A stretch of DNA of 60,173 nt from Gemmatimonadota bacterium (GTDB taxonomy: Bacteria; Gemmatimonadota; Gemmatimonadetes; Gemmatimonadales; GWC2-71-9). Of the stretch, positions 51,801-60,100 are shown one piece after another. The notes beneath the pieces are model-generated. The model did not search any database. It saw only the letters and a program-made list of their open reading frames with translations, and was not told the DNA's origin. The position numbers and the translations under genes are program-made. The DNA lies in assembly GCA_003220935.1 (NCBI GenBank), contig QHTT01000078.1:1-60173 (forward strand), read 5' to 3'. Position 1 is the first letter of the stretch, and each line of letters begins with the position of its first letter.

Positions 51801-52312
51801 TACAGCGCTGCCGCCAGGAGATGCGTCTCCGACAGATTGCCTTTGGCCCGCTTCTGCTGGAGCGCGGCCCGGAGGGCGTCTCGCGCTTGCGCCTTGAGCC
51901 GCACCCGCGCGCCGTCCACCCAGTGAGCGAATTCGGCGCCGGCGCATTCGTCGAGCCCCAGCAACGGTTCTGCCACACGCACAGTCGCTAGTTGACCCTG
52001 GCGCAGGGCGGAGAGCTCCGACGGTAACTCCGCGAGCAGTTGCACGTCCTGCTCCCGGCCGGTCACCGCATCTGTGCCGAGACGAGACCGAATAGCGAGC
52101 AAGGCCTGCGACAGCGAATGCCGGCCCTTGTCGGCTGGGACGTCGGGCCACAGCAGATCGACGAGCCGGTCGCGCGAGATCGCGCGCGCCCGTCCTTCGA
52201 AATGCAGATACAGCAGAACGGCGAGATGCTTCTTGGTCCGGAAGCGGACGAGCGCGCGGCCGCGCACGAGCTGGGGCGATCCGAAAAGCTGGAGCTGAAA
52301 CTGAGCGACCAT
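48875..52312 (-). CDS. SARP/BTAD-domain transcriptional regulator with AAA ATPase and TPR-like repeats
   Basis: 1145 residues from ATG 52312 with GGGAG five bases upstream. Residues about 1-100 form a winged-helix domain (FQLQLFGSPQLVRGRALVRF; DRLVDLLWPDVPADKGRHSL), 100-235 a bacterial transcriptional activation domain (DPLCTDAVYALAERALLDGD). Then an AAA/STAND ATPase: Walker A GAPGIGKSS (281-289), Walker B VLLAFDD (392-398), and about 500 residues of TPR-like helices. This is an AfsR/SARP-type signal-integrating activator, but no LuxR HTH is present at the C-terminus. It is followed, coupled, by the YidC-like gene. Confidence 0.9.
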   Translation of the reverse strand: MVAQFQLQLFGSPQLVRGRALVRFRTKKHLAVLLYLHFEGRARAISRDRLVDLLWPDVPADKGRHSLSQALLAIRSRLGTDAVTGREQDVQLLAELPSELSALRQGQLATVRVAEPLLGLDECAGAEFAHWVDGARVRLKAQARDALRAALQQKRAKGNLSETHLLAAALYDLDPLCTDAVYALAERALLDGDTVAAVRLLKDQVRRAQAELGANPNPEIARLLRRLERGERPGFLAQPSPLPERLIRPRAFVAREVELGQLEAIWSRVGGAAYQTCLISGAPGIGKSSLIRRFATSLGARALPVFMVPCQEIGQGIPYATVSELITALGRDPAASGTEPLWLAEASRVCPGLRAIYPGIPPAPDAPPDSIRLRVAEAVIRMMEAVADNGPVLLAFDDLQFVDPASREVLFLITRGLERVPTLILAGARAGDGELRPEETGGGGLVWKETIHLQPLERSQALNLISEVSADAEDVGVPIRETIVRLAQGNPYHIEMLLADWRTHRAKSLAAAESSGDAGPISWTPPEDLRAAFARQYGGLSTDAQHVLQILSVAGKAMAPNELARLLGLQDGVVERAALEMLDRGVGRVEEGRLSFKNELHRAYVYYAMGEDRRQYHHAQLAQRLAASPDRNDLQPMLELVHHFICADMRPQAMETALQAAEVAIARGAPREAERVLTRLLGAYAVTPGSRLRLLLAHSLVAAGQYQRGLDALADWRSDDASSTDLALAALLRAEALQRARLGGDEAIIAASKQAITLAERANAASFLVRANYIRMEVSLDSGDLAARAEAESLAARIVASGAPPESVALANLTLGYGALSRGELVQAAARLTEAAPVLESLALLVELRRVLNTLGICYKGLGRFWDATSTLREAVAVADRCGHPAAIAHSRMCLANQYHDLAFFDSSVSCFRALLAPLEALSSPRASVEAYSSIARFALVLASVPEAERAVELCEAAARRSGLWRHEVTALLTRAELYLCKGEQQLAWPLVKAAGLTTGDRSHLLPEAGWYERLQRQFYWATRGYEAMKSLARPVPTALYDSFGEALEVRLFDEAAAHIAGDLVDGATPALQEALTTGLLGPLARLLAVGVHHPAVPQRLKGESAAQLIARAFPHPQRTVVPRSVGLLATSDEDATFQGAGGHL

Positions 52313-52495
52313 TTACACTCCCAGCCACACCTTAACGGGTTCCGGCACAACGTGTTGAGACCTTGTTGAGGTCGGGCGGCCACGTTGCCCCCGTCCAAGG
52401 TACCGCCGGAAGTACGGTGTGGTTAGACGTGCCCATTCGGCCGGCGGGCGGATGGTACGCGCAACTGCTCACGTTCAGGAGGGGGGTGACGCTCC

Positions 52496-52552
52496 ATGAC
52501 GCTGATCGCGCTTTTGTTTGTGGCTCTCTCGAATTACGCAATCGCTTGGTGA
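52496..52552 (+). CDS. possible 18-residue hydrophobic small protein or leader peptide
   Basis: A short frame (ATG 52496 to TGA 52550-52552) encodes MTLIALLFVALSNYAIAW. It is preceded by an unusually strong AGGAGGGGGG, and its composition fits a single membrane helix. It lies in the 319-base gap (52313-52631) between the giant regulator (minus) and the NmrA-like gene (plus) and could be a regulatory leader for the latter or an independent small membrane protein. Nothing else convincing is seen in this gap. Chance cannot be excluded. Confidence 0.3.
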   Translation: MTLIALLFVALSNYAIAW

Positions 52553-52631
52553 CGAGGCCAGGGGTCTCCCGAGACCTCTCCGATTCCTCGAGGAGTCGGG
52601 GGGGCTCGGCGACTCTCGCACTGCATCCTAC

Positions 52632-53302
52632 ATGACGCGTCTCTAAAGAAAATCGCACTCTTTGGCGCCGGCGGCACGATCGGCCGGCGCATCGCTGCGG
52701 AAGCGCTGCGGCGCGGGCACCGGGTCACTGCCGTCGGGCGCGACCCGACGCGCTTCGCCACGCCGGCCGAGACGCTCGACGTGGTCAAAGGCGACATACT
52801 CGATCCGGCGAGCGTCGCGGCGGCCGTCCGCGGTCAGGACGCGGTGATCAGCGCCGTCGGTCCCCCCCACACCGGCGACGTGCGTCCGCAGATGCTGGTC
52901 GACGCGGCCCAGTCGCTCATCGCGGGGCTGCAGCGCGCGGGCGTCCGCAGGCTCGGGGTGGTGGGAGGCGCCGGCAGCCTCGAGGTAGCACCCGGAGTGC
53001 AGCTGGTGGACACGCCGGGGTTCCCGGCCGCGTGGCGCCCGGTCGCGCTGGCTCACCGCGACGCGCTTACGGTGTACCGTGCCACCCCCGCCGCCCCCAC
53101 TGGGCTCGACTGGACTTACTTCAGCCCGGCGGCGCTGATCGAGCCCGGGGAGCGGACGGGAACGTACCGCATCGGCACGGATCAGCTGCTGACGGACGTA
53201 AGAGGTGGGAGCCGCATTTCCGCGGAGGACTTCGCCGTGGCGGTGCTCGACGAGCTGGAACGTCCCGCGCACCCCCGGCAGCGGATCACGGTGGCGTATT
53301 GA
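52632..53302 (+). pseudogene. NmrA-like NAD(P)-binding oxidoreductase with frameshift at the start
   Basis: The coding frame from 52646 gives KKIALFGAGGTIGRRIAAEA, the Rossmann loop of NmrA/SDR-atypical proteins, then HRVTAVGRDPTRF, GQDAVISAVGPPHTGD and GVRRLGVVGGAGSLE, to the end LERPAHPRQRITVAY (about 218 residues). But no ATG, GTG or TTG exists in this frame between an upstream stop (52550) and the Rossmann loop. An ATG at 52632 in another frame (MTRL, then stop) would fit if one base were missing around 52641-52651. Either a one-base error or a real frameshift; a start at GTG 52775 would lose the cofactor loop. Otherwise the gene looks intact. Confidence 0.6.
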
Positions 53303-53320
53303 TGTGAGACGCCGAGGAAG

Positions 53321-53393
53321 TGGAGCGGAAGGGATTCGAACCCTCGACCCCCTGGTTGCAAACCAGGTGCTCTCCCAGCTGAGCTACCGCCCC
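53321..53393 (-). tRNA. tRNA-Ala (anticodon UGC)
   Basis: On the minus strand the 73-base gene reads GGGGCGGTAGCTCAGCTGGG at the 5' end, with a paired seven-base acceptor stem (one G-U), D arm, anticodon stem CCTGG/CCAGG around TTTGCAA (anticodon TGC), T arm and discriminator A. CCA is not encoded. A decayed copy lies at 48107-48176. Confidence 0.97.
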
Positions 53394-53445
53394 TTCACCG
53401 AAAATAGGGATTCAGGCTCGAGACGGGTAGGATCACTCGCCTCAA

Positions 53446-56124
53446 TCACCGCCGCTTGGCGACGTTGACTGCTTTGCTCGCCGTGTCTGCCAGCTCCGCT
53501 CTGAACCTCGCCGCCTGCTCCGGCTGCCCGAGCGAGTCGTACGCCACCACCAGGTCCTTTCGTGCGTCCACCAGCCAGCTCACTCCCCGATCGGTCCGCT
53601 TCGCGAGTATCTCGTAGCCTGCGAGCGTCTCTCGCACCGCTTCCGCGTAGCGGCGTTGGCGCAGCAGCGTCCGGCCCAGTTTGATCCGCGCAATGCCAGT
53701 GTTCAGGTGCTCGGCTCCTTGACTCTCCGTGAAGATTTCGATCGCCTCGCGGTACAGCGGCTCGGCGCGGGCATACTGCTGCTGCGCCACGTACACGCTG
53801 GCCAGGTTAGACACCCCGACGCCGGTAAACGCGTGCTTGCCGCCGTAGACCGTCCGGTAGATGGCCAGGACGCGCCTGGCGAGCACCTCCGCCTCGGCGA
53901 ACCTGTTGCGCGCCAGCGCTACGCCTCCCATCTCATTGAGCGTCGACGCGACCTGGGGATGCACCTTCCCGAACACCCGCTCCCGTATGACGAGCGCCTG
54001 TTCAAAGAGGCGAGCCGCCTCGTCGTTGCCCTGTGGCTCGAAGCGGAGGGCCCGCCCTAGTACGGTCAGACCGGCAGCGGTCTTGTAATGGTTCGGGCCG
54101 TAAAACGCTTGGGTAATGTCGAGCGCCTGGCGGTAGTACTGTTCTGCTTCCTTATAGTGCCCCCACTCTTGCTGCACGGCGCCGAGGTTGATGAGATCCT
54201 CGGCGACGAGGGGGTGACGCTCCCCGTTGAGCGTGCGGGTCATCGCCAGGACGAGCCGGTCCAGCGAATCGGCGACCGCAAGGTGCCCCGCGTAGAAGTG
54301 GGTGTTCGCCAGCTCGCGCATGCTGGCGGCCAGCTCCGCAGTCGGCGTGCCTCCCGCGGCGCTGCGCAGCCGAACAGCCTGCTCGAGCACCTTGATCCCT
54401 TCTTGGTACTGGCCGCTCTCCTCTAAGGCCTGCCCGAGCGCAACCGTGGCGCTGGCGATCGCCGGGTGGCCTGGCCGAAGCTGCCGCTTGCTCATCTCCA
54501 GGCCTTCCCGGATCAGCCGCTCCGCTTCCTTGTACTCTGCTTGGTCCACCCGCAAGCTGCCGAGCGCCACCAGACTCTTGGCGGTCTCGGCATGGTCGGA
54601 TCCGAACAGCGCGCGGCGTTGGGCGAGGGCGGTGCGGAGCAGCGAATCCGCCCGGTCGAGCTTGCCTAGCTTCTGGTAGATGCTTCCCAGCGTCTCGTAC
54701 AGCTCGGCCTGCACCGCGGGCTCCGCATCGAGGCTGCGCGCGTCCTGCACGCCCCGGTCGACGAGCGTCACGACGCGCAGACTGTCCGCGGGCCCGACGG
54801 CTTCGTCGCCTCCTTGGAAGAGGTTCAGCATGAAGCGCTGGATGCGCTGGGTCCGAGCCGCCTCGGCAACGGCGGCGTTCCGCGCCGTCGCGAGCCGCAC
54901 CGTGTAGAAGACGACCAGACTGATGACGATGATGAAGGAGGCGGCCGCGGCGGACACCGGGCGCCAATTGCGCCGTACGTACTTGCCCAGCCGGTATCCC
55001 AACGTGTCCGGCCGGGCCTCCAACGGCTCGCCGGCGAGGTAGTGATCGACATCCCGGATCAACGCCTCGACTGTCCGATACCTCCTCTCAGGCTCCTTGC
55101 GCATCGCGGTGAGACAGAGCACGTCGAGATCCGCCCAGGCCCGCTTGCTGACTGAAGGAAGGGGGGAGCCGCCAGCTGCGGTCTCCCTGGCGGTCGCCGA
55201 CGGCCGCTCCGGGCCCTGCTCGACAATCACCGTCGCAGCCTCGCCCGGCGTCCGGTTTGCCAAATCGAACGGCAGCCGCCCCGTCAGCAACTCATACAGC
55301 ACGACGCCGAGGGTGTAGATGTCGGTATGAATGCCGACAGGCTCGCCCAGGATCTGCTCGGGCGCAGCGTAGGCCGGCGTCATGAGCCGCAGCCCGGTGC
55401 GGGTCCGATCCACGGGCCCCTCGAGGCTGTCGAGCTGCTTCGCAATGCCGAAGTCGAGCAGCTTCACGCTCCCATCCGGCTTGACCAGGATGTTCGAGGG
55501 CTTCAAGTCGCGATGGACGATCAGATGCCGGTGGGCGTGCTCCACCGCCTCGCACACCGCACGGAAGAGGCGCAGACGCTGCGGCATCGCGGAGGCGTGC
55601 TCCTCGCAGAACTTCGTCAGGGGGACGCCCTCGACGTACTCCATGACGAACCAGGGAGTCCCGTCGGGGAGGGTGCTGGCATCGTACAGCCGCGCGATCG
55701 CGGGATGATTGAGCTGGGCGAGCGTCCGCTGCTCGCTGGCGAAGCGTTCCCGGCGATCCGGTGAGAGCCACGCGTCGCGCAGGATCTTGATGGCAGCGAC
55801 GCTGCCGAGGTCCGCGCGTTCGGCGAGGTAGACCACCCCCATCCCTCCCTCGCCGAGCATCCGCTGCATTCGGTAGGGACCAAAATCCTGATCCAGGAGG
55901 GCCGGGGGGATCCCTTGCTCGAGCACCTGGCCAGCCACATTGGCTACGTCGCGATCCAGCAACGACTCGCCCCGCGCATCTTCCTCGAGCAGGCCCAGCA
56001 CTTCGGCCATGAGCGCTGGGTCGTCGCGGCATTCCGTCTCGAGGAATGCCCGTTGAGCGGGTCCCGGCAGGTCCGCTACTTCATGGAATAGGACCTGGAT
56101 CCGTTCCCAGCGCGCGGCATCCAT
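53446..56124 (-). CDS. serine/threonine protein kinase with TPR sensor domain
   Basis: 892 residues. Kinase domain at about 84-365: glycine loop GEGGMGVVYLAE, Lys113 in AAIKIL, catalytic HRDLKPSN (Asp206), DFGIAKQ (Asp224), and APEQILGEPV. One membrane helix about 390-409 (VSAAAASFIIVISLVVFYTV). The outer part (about 430-870) is a run of TPRs with lengths near 42 residues (ETLGSIYQKLGKLDRADSLL; LVALGSLRVDQAEYKEAERL; LINLGAVQQEWGHYKEAEQY). The N-terminal 80 residues resemble the leader found in similar sigma-linked kinases. The ATG at 56124 is nine bases after the sigma-factor stop, so the pair is an operon: an ECF sigma with its kinase, a known arrangement in Gemmatimonadota and Planctomycetes. 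Confidence 0.94.
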   Translation of the reverse strand: MDAARWERIQVLFHEVADLPGPAQRAFLETECRDDPALMAEVLGLLEEDARGESLLDRDVANVAGQVLEQGIPPALLDQDFGPYRMQRMLGEGGMGVVYLAERADLGSVAAIKILRDAWLSPDRRERFASEQRTLAQLNHPAIARLYDASTLPDGTPWFVMEYVEGVPLTKFCEEHASAMPQRLRLFRAVCEAVEHAHRHLIVHRDLKPSNILVKPDGSVKLLDFGIAKQLDSLEGPVDRTRTGLRLMTPAYAAPEQILGEPVGIHTDIYTLGVVLYELLTGRLPFDLANRTPGEAATVIVEQGPERPSATARETAAGGSPLPSVSKRAWADLDVLCLTAMRKEPERRYRTVEALIRDVDHYLAGEPLEARPDTLGYRLGKYVRRNWRPVSAAAASFIIVISLVVFYTVRLATARNAAVAEAARTQRIQRFMLNLFQGGDEAVGPADSLRVVTLVDRGVQDARSLDAEPAVQAELYETLGSIYQKLGKLDRADSLLRTALAQRRALFGSDHAETAKSLVALGSLRVDQAEYKEAERLIREGLEMSKRQLRPGHPAIASATVALGQALEESGQYQEGIKVLEQAVRLRSAAGGTPTAELAASMRELANTHFYAGHLAVADSLDRLVLAMTRTLNGERHPLVAEDLINLGAVQQEWGHYKEAEQYYRQALDITQAFYGPNHYKTAAGLTVLGRALRFEPQGNDEAARLFEQALVIRERVFGKVHPQVASTLNEMGGVALARNRFAEAEVLARRVLAIYRTVYGGKHAFTGVGVSNLASVYVAQQQYARAEPLYREAIEIFTESQGAEHLNTGIARIKLGRTLLRQRRYAEAVRETLAGYEILAKRTDRGVSWLVDARKDLVVAYDSLGQPEQAARFRAELADTASKAVNVAKRR

Positions 56125-56133
56125 CTTGGGGGC

Positions 56134-56715
56134 TCAGCTCGCTCGCCGCAGCTGATGGGCAAGCCACGCCTTGGCGGCTCGCCAGTCGCGGAGAATGGTG
56201 GCCTCCGATACGCCGAGCAGCTCCGCGCTTTCCGCCACGTCGAGGCCGCCGAAGAACCGGCTCTCGATCACCAACGCCTGGCGCGGCTGCAGACGGGCGA
56301 GCTGCTCGAGGGCGGCGTCCAGGCCCAGCAATTCGTCGGCGCCGGCAGGCGTCTGATCGACGGCCTCACCCAGCGTGACGATCGTCAGTCCTCCCCCACC
56401 GCGCTTGTGAGCCTTCCGCCTACGGGCGGCCTCGATCAAGACCTGGCGCATGGCGCGCGCGGCGATGCGCTTGAAGTGCAGGCGGGAGATGTTGGCGAGC
56501 CCGGGTGAGCTCCGGAGCTTGAGCCAGGCTTCGTTCACCAAGGTCGTGGGACTGAGCGACGCGTTCGGGTCGCTGCGCCGGACGCTCGAGGCCAGGCGTC
56601 GCAGCTCCTCATAGGTCACGCTGAACAGATGGTCCAGGGCGCTCCGGTCGCCCAGCAGCGCTTCCAGCTCGCCACCCTCCAGACCGTGCTCCGTTCGAAT
56701 GCCTCGAAGCGTCAT
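56134..56715 (-). CDS. ECF-type RNA polymerase sigma factor (TIGR02999-like)
   Basis: 193 residues from ATG 56715. Sigma2 region: LDHLFSVTYEELRRLASSVR, LSPTTLVNEAWLKLRSSP, FKRIAARAMRQVLIEAARRR. Sigma4 region: LARLQPRQALVIESRFFGGL then DVAESAELLGVSEATILRDW with RAAKAWLAHQL. The EAWLKL and AARRRKA forms are those of the TIGR02999 group. It is followed by the TPR kinase and probably controlled by it through phosphorylation. Its promoter must lie in the 449-base gap shared with the divergent repeat lipoprotein. Confidence 0.93.
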   Translation of the reverse strand: MTLRGIRTEHGLEGGELEALLGDRSALDHLFSVTYEELRRLASSVRRSDPNASLSPTTLVNEAWLKLRSSPGLANISRLHFKRIAARAMRQVLIEAARRRKAHKRGGGGLTIVTLGEAVDQTPAGADELLGLDAALEQLARLQPRQALVIESRFFGGLDVAESAELLGVSEATILRDWRAAKAWLAHQLRRAS

Positions 56716-56961
56716 GACGGCATTTCCGGCGGACTCGCGCAATGCAGGATGGCCGCCACCCTGCCCACCGGGGGGCGATCGGGCGGAGCCGTAACCCACG
56801 AAGCCGTAACAGTATCACTTGGAGAAGCGGCGGTGCAACCAGCGGAATGGCGCGAGGTCACGCAATCACCATGTGTCGCTGGCACGACTTTGCGCTCCGA
56901 CGGCATTCTAGCGGACTGTCGTCCCAGCGTCCATGTTGGTGCGCAACTCAGATGCTGTGAT

Positions 56962-57145
56962 CCCCAAGGCGCGATGTCGTGCGGCTCGCCAATGCCTCGG
57001 GGGGAGGGAATCGCGAAACCGGCTGGGTGGGGGCAACCCACGTGGCCGGTTTTTGCTTTTGTGCTTCAGGCGGAAGAGCAGCGGGCGTCGGACGCTCCTG
57101 CTCACACCTTGCGCCGGATGCGACGCCTGGTGTCACCACACCAGG
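56962..57145 (+). promoter_or_regulatory. highly structured leader upstream of the repeat lipoprotein
   Basis: The gap 56716-57164 has no gene. Its downstream half folds on the plus strand into a row of stem-loops: 56962-57002 (CCCC/GGGG plus AGGC/GCCT and GCGA/TCGC), a terminator-like hairpin 57016-57052, a long hairpin 57076-57103 (GAGCAG/CTGCTC with inner GCGT/ACGC), and an eight-base perfect stem 57126-57145 with a four-base loop, then GGCGAGGG and ATG 57165. No known riboswitch class was recognised (conserved cores of c-di-GMP, cobalamin, SAH and fluoride types were looked for and not seen). Confidence 0.45.
57016..57060 (+). terminator. terminator-like hairpin inside the lipoprotein leader
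   Basis: AAACCGGC (57016-57023) pairs with GCCGGTTT (57045-57052), with an inner TGGGT/ACCCA stem (57024-57028 with 57036-57040), followed by TTTTGCTTTT. It reads on the plus strand, yet the nearest complete plus-strand gene upstream ends 3.7 kb away, with only minus-strand genes between. It therefore ends either a short RNA or the leader of the repeat lipoprotein itself (attenuation). Confidence 0.6.
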
Positions 57146-57164
57146 TCCGACTGGGCGAGGGATC

Positions 57165-60100
57165 ATGCGTCACTCCGTTCTGAAGCACTGGCTGCGTCCT
57201 GGTCTCGTTCTGGTCGCCAGTCTGGCCCTCGTAGTGGTTGGCTGCGGCAAAGAGGGGGGCGGCACGGGGCCGGCCGCCGACTACACGCTGTCGCTCGCAC
57301 CGGCGGCGCTCACAATCGTCCAGGGTGCCACCGGCAACACGACGGTGACCATCACGCGCACGAACTTTTCCGGCGCCGTGACCTTGAGCCTGGGCGGCGC
57401 GCCCACCGGGGTCACCGGGTCATTCAGTCCCTCAGCTCCCACCGGGACTACGTCAGCGCTCACCGTGAGCGTCGCAGCCGCGGTGGCGCCCGGGGTCTAC
57501 AACCTCACGGTGGCCGGCACCGGGGGCCCCGGCAATCGCTCGACGCCGCTCACCCTCACCGTGAGCCCCGCCCCCGACTACGCGCTGTCGCTCGCGCCAG
57601 CCACGCTTACGATCGTCCAAGGGGCGAACGGCACCACAGCGGTCACGATCACCCGAACCAATTTCACAGGGGCTGTGACCCTGGGTCTGGGCAGCGCGCC
57701 CAGCGGCGTCACCGGGTCGTTCGACCCGGCGGCGCCCACCGGGACCAGCGTGACGCTCACCGTGAGCGTGGCGGCCGCGGTGGCCCCCGGGGTCTATAAC
57801 CTGACGGTGGACGGGACCGGGACCCCGGGCAACCGTTCGACGCCGCTCACGCTCACAGTGAGCGCGGCGCCGGACTACACGTTGTCGCTCGCGCCGGCGG
57901 CGCTCACGATCATCCAGGGCACGACAGGCACCACCACGGTCACCATCGCACGGACCAACTTCACCGGCGCCGTGACCTTGAGTCTGGGCAGCGCGCCCAC
58001 CGGGGTCACCGGCGCGTTCGATCCAGCCGCACCCACGGGCACGAGCTCCGCACTCACGGTGAGCGTCGGGGCGGCGGTGGCACCCGGGGTCTACAACCTG
58101 ACAGTGGCTGGAAGCGGGAGCCCGGGCAATCGCTCGACACCGCTTAGCCTTACCGTGAGCGCGGCGCCGGATTACGCGTTGTCGCTCGCGCCGGCAGCGC
58201 TCACGATCGGCCAGGGCGCGACCGGCACCTCGACCGTTACTATCACCCGCACCAACTTCACCGGCGCGGTGACGCTGAGTCTGGGCAGCGCGCCCGCTGG
58301 AGTCACGGGGTCGTTCAATCCGGCGGCGCCTACGGGGACCAGCTCCGCACTCACGGTGAGCGTCGGGGCGGCGGTGGCACCCGGGGTCTACAACCTGACA
58401 GTGGCTGGAAGCGCGAGCCCGGGCAATCGCTCGACGCCGCTCACGCTCACGGTGAGCGCGACGCCGGACTATGCGCTGTCGCTCGCACCGGCGGCGCTCA
58501 CGATCGTCCAAGGCGCGACGGGTACCACGACCGTCACCATCACGCGTACGAATTTCACCGGTGCAGTGACCTTGAGTCTGGGCAGCGCGCCCACCGGGGT
58601 CACCGGGGCGTTCGATCCAGCCGCACCCACAGGCACGAGCTCCGCACTCACAGTGAGCGTCGGGGCGGCGGTAGCGCCCGGGGTCTACAACCTGACGGTG
58701 GCTGGAAGCGGGACCCCTGGCAACCGCTCGACACCGCTCAGCCTTACCGTGAGCGCGACGCCGGATTACGCGTTGTCGCTCGCGCCGGCAGCGCTCACGA
58801 TCGGGCAGGGCGCGACCGGCACCTCGACTGTTACTATCACCCGCACCAACTTCACCGGCGCGGTGACGCTGAGTCTGGGGAGCGCGCCCGCTGGAGTCAC
58901 GGGGTCGTTCGATCCGGCGGCGCCCTCGGGGACCAGCTCCACCCTCACGGTGAGCGTCGGGGCGGCGGTGGCACCCGGGGTCTACAACCTGACGGTGGCT
59001 GGAAGCGGAAGCCCTGGCAACCGCTCGACGCCGCTCACCCTCACCGTGAGCGCGGCGCCGGACTACTCGCTGTCGCTCGCGCCGGTGGCGCTCACGATCG
59101 AACGGGGCGCGACCGGAACCGCGACCGTCACGATCACCCGCACCAACTTCACGGGCGCGGTGACGCTGAGTCTGGGCAGCGCGCCCGCCGGAGTCACGGG
59201 GTCGTTCAATCCGGCGGCGCCTACGGGGACCAGCTCCACGCTCACGGTGAGCGTCGGGGCCGCGGTGGCGCCAGGGGTCTACAATCTGACGGTAGACGGC
59301 GTCGGAAGCCCGGGGAGCCGCTCAACGCCGCTCACCCTCACCGTGAGCGCGGTCGGGGACTACACGCTGTCGCTGACACCCGCGGAGCTCACGGTCGAAC
59401 AGGGCGCGACCGGTACCGCGACCGTCACGATCACGCGCACCAATTTCACGGGCGCTGTTTCCTTGAGCTTGAGCAACGCGCCCACCGGCGTCACCGGATC
59501 GTTCGACCCAGCGGCGCCAACCGGGACCAGCTCCACTCTCACGGTGCACGTCGGGGCCGCTGTGGCGCCCGGGGTTTACAACCTGACCGTGGACGGTACC
59601 GGAACCCCGGGGAACCGCTCGACGCCGCTCACCCTCACGGTGAGCGCGGCCCCGAACTACGCGCTGTCGCTGTCACCGGCGGCGCTCACGATCGGACAGG
59701 GCGCGAACGGCAGTACGACCGTCACCATCACCCGCACGAATTTCAGCGGCGCGGTGACGTTGAGCTTGGGCAACGCGCCCACCGGGGTCACAGGGTCGTT
59801 CGATCCCGCAACGCCAACCGGGACCAGCTCGACGCTCACCGTGGGCGTCGGGGCTGCCGTGGCGCCCGGGGTCTACAACCTGACCGTTAATGGGACCGCG
59901 ACAGCGGGCAACCGCTCCACTCCGCTCACGCTCACGGTGAGCGCGACGCCGGACTATGCGCTATCGCTCTCACCGGCGGCGCTCACCATCGTCCAGGGCA
60001 TGACCGGCACCACAACCGTCACCATCACGCGCACGAATTTCACCGGCGCGGTGACGTTGAGTTTGGGCAGCGCGCCGTCCGGGGTCACGGGGTCGTTCAA

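Noticed and set aside
48107..53393. Complete integrative element bounded by tRNA-Ala repeats
   Set aside because: No integrase, transposase, excisionase or phage gene is seen between the two copies; only the tRNA-like remnant is reported.
56962..57060. Known riboswitch (c-di-GMP, cobalamin, SAH, fluoride)
   Set aside because: The conserved core sequences of these classes were not found; only stems and a terminator are supported.
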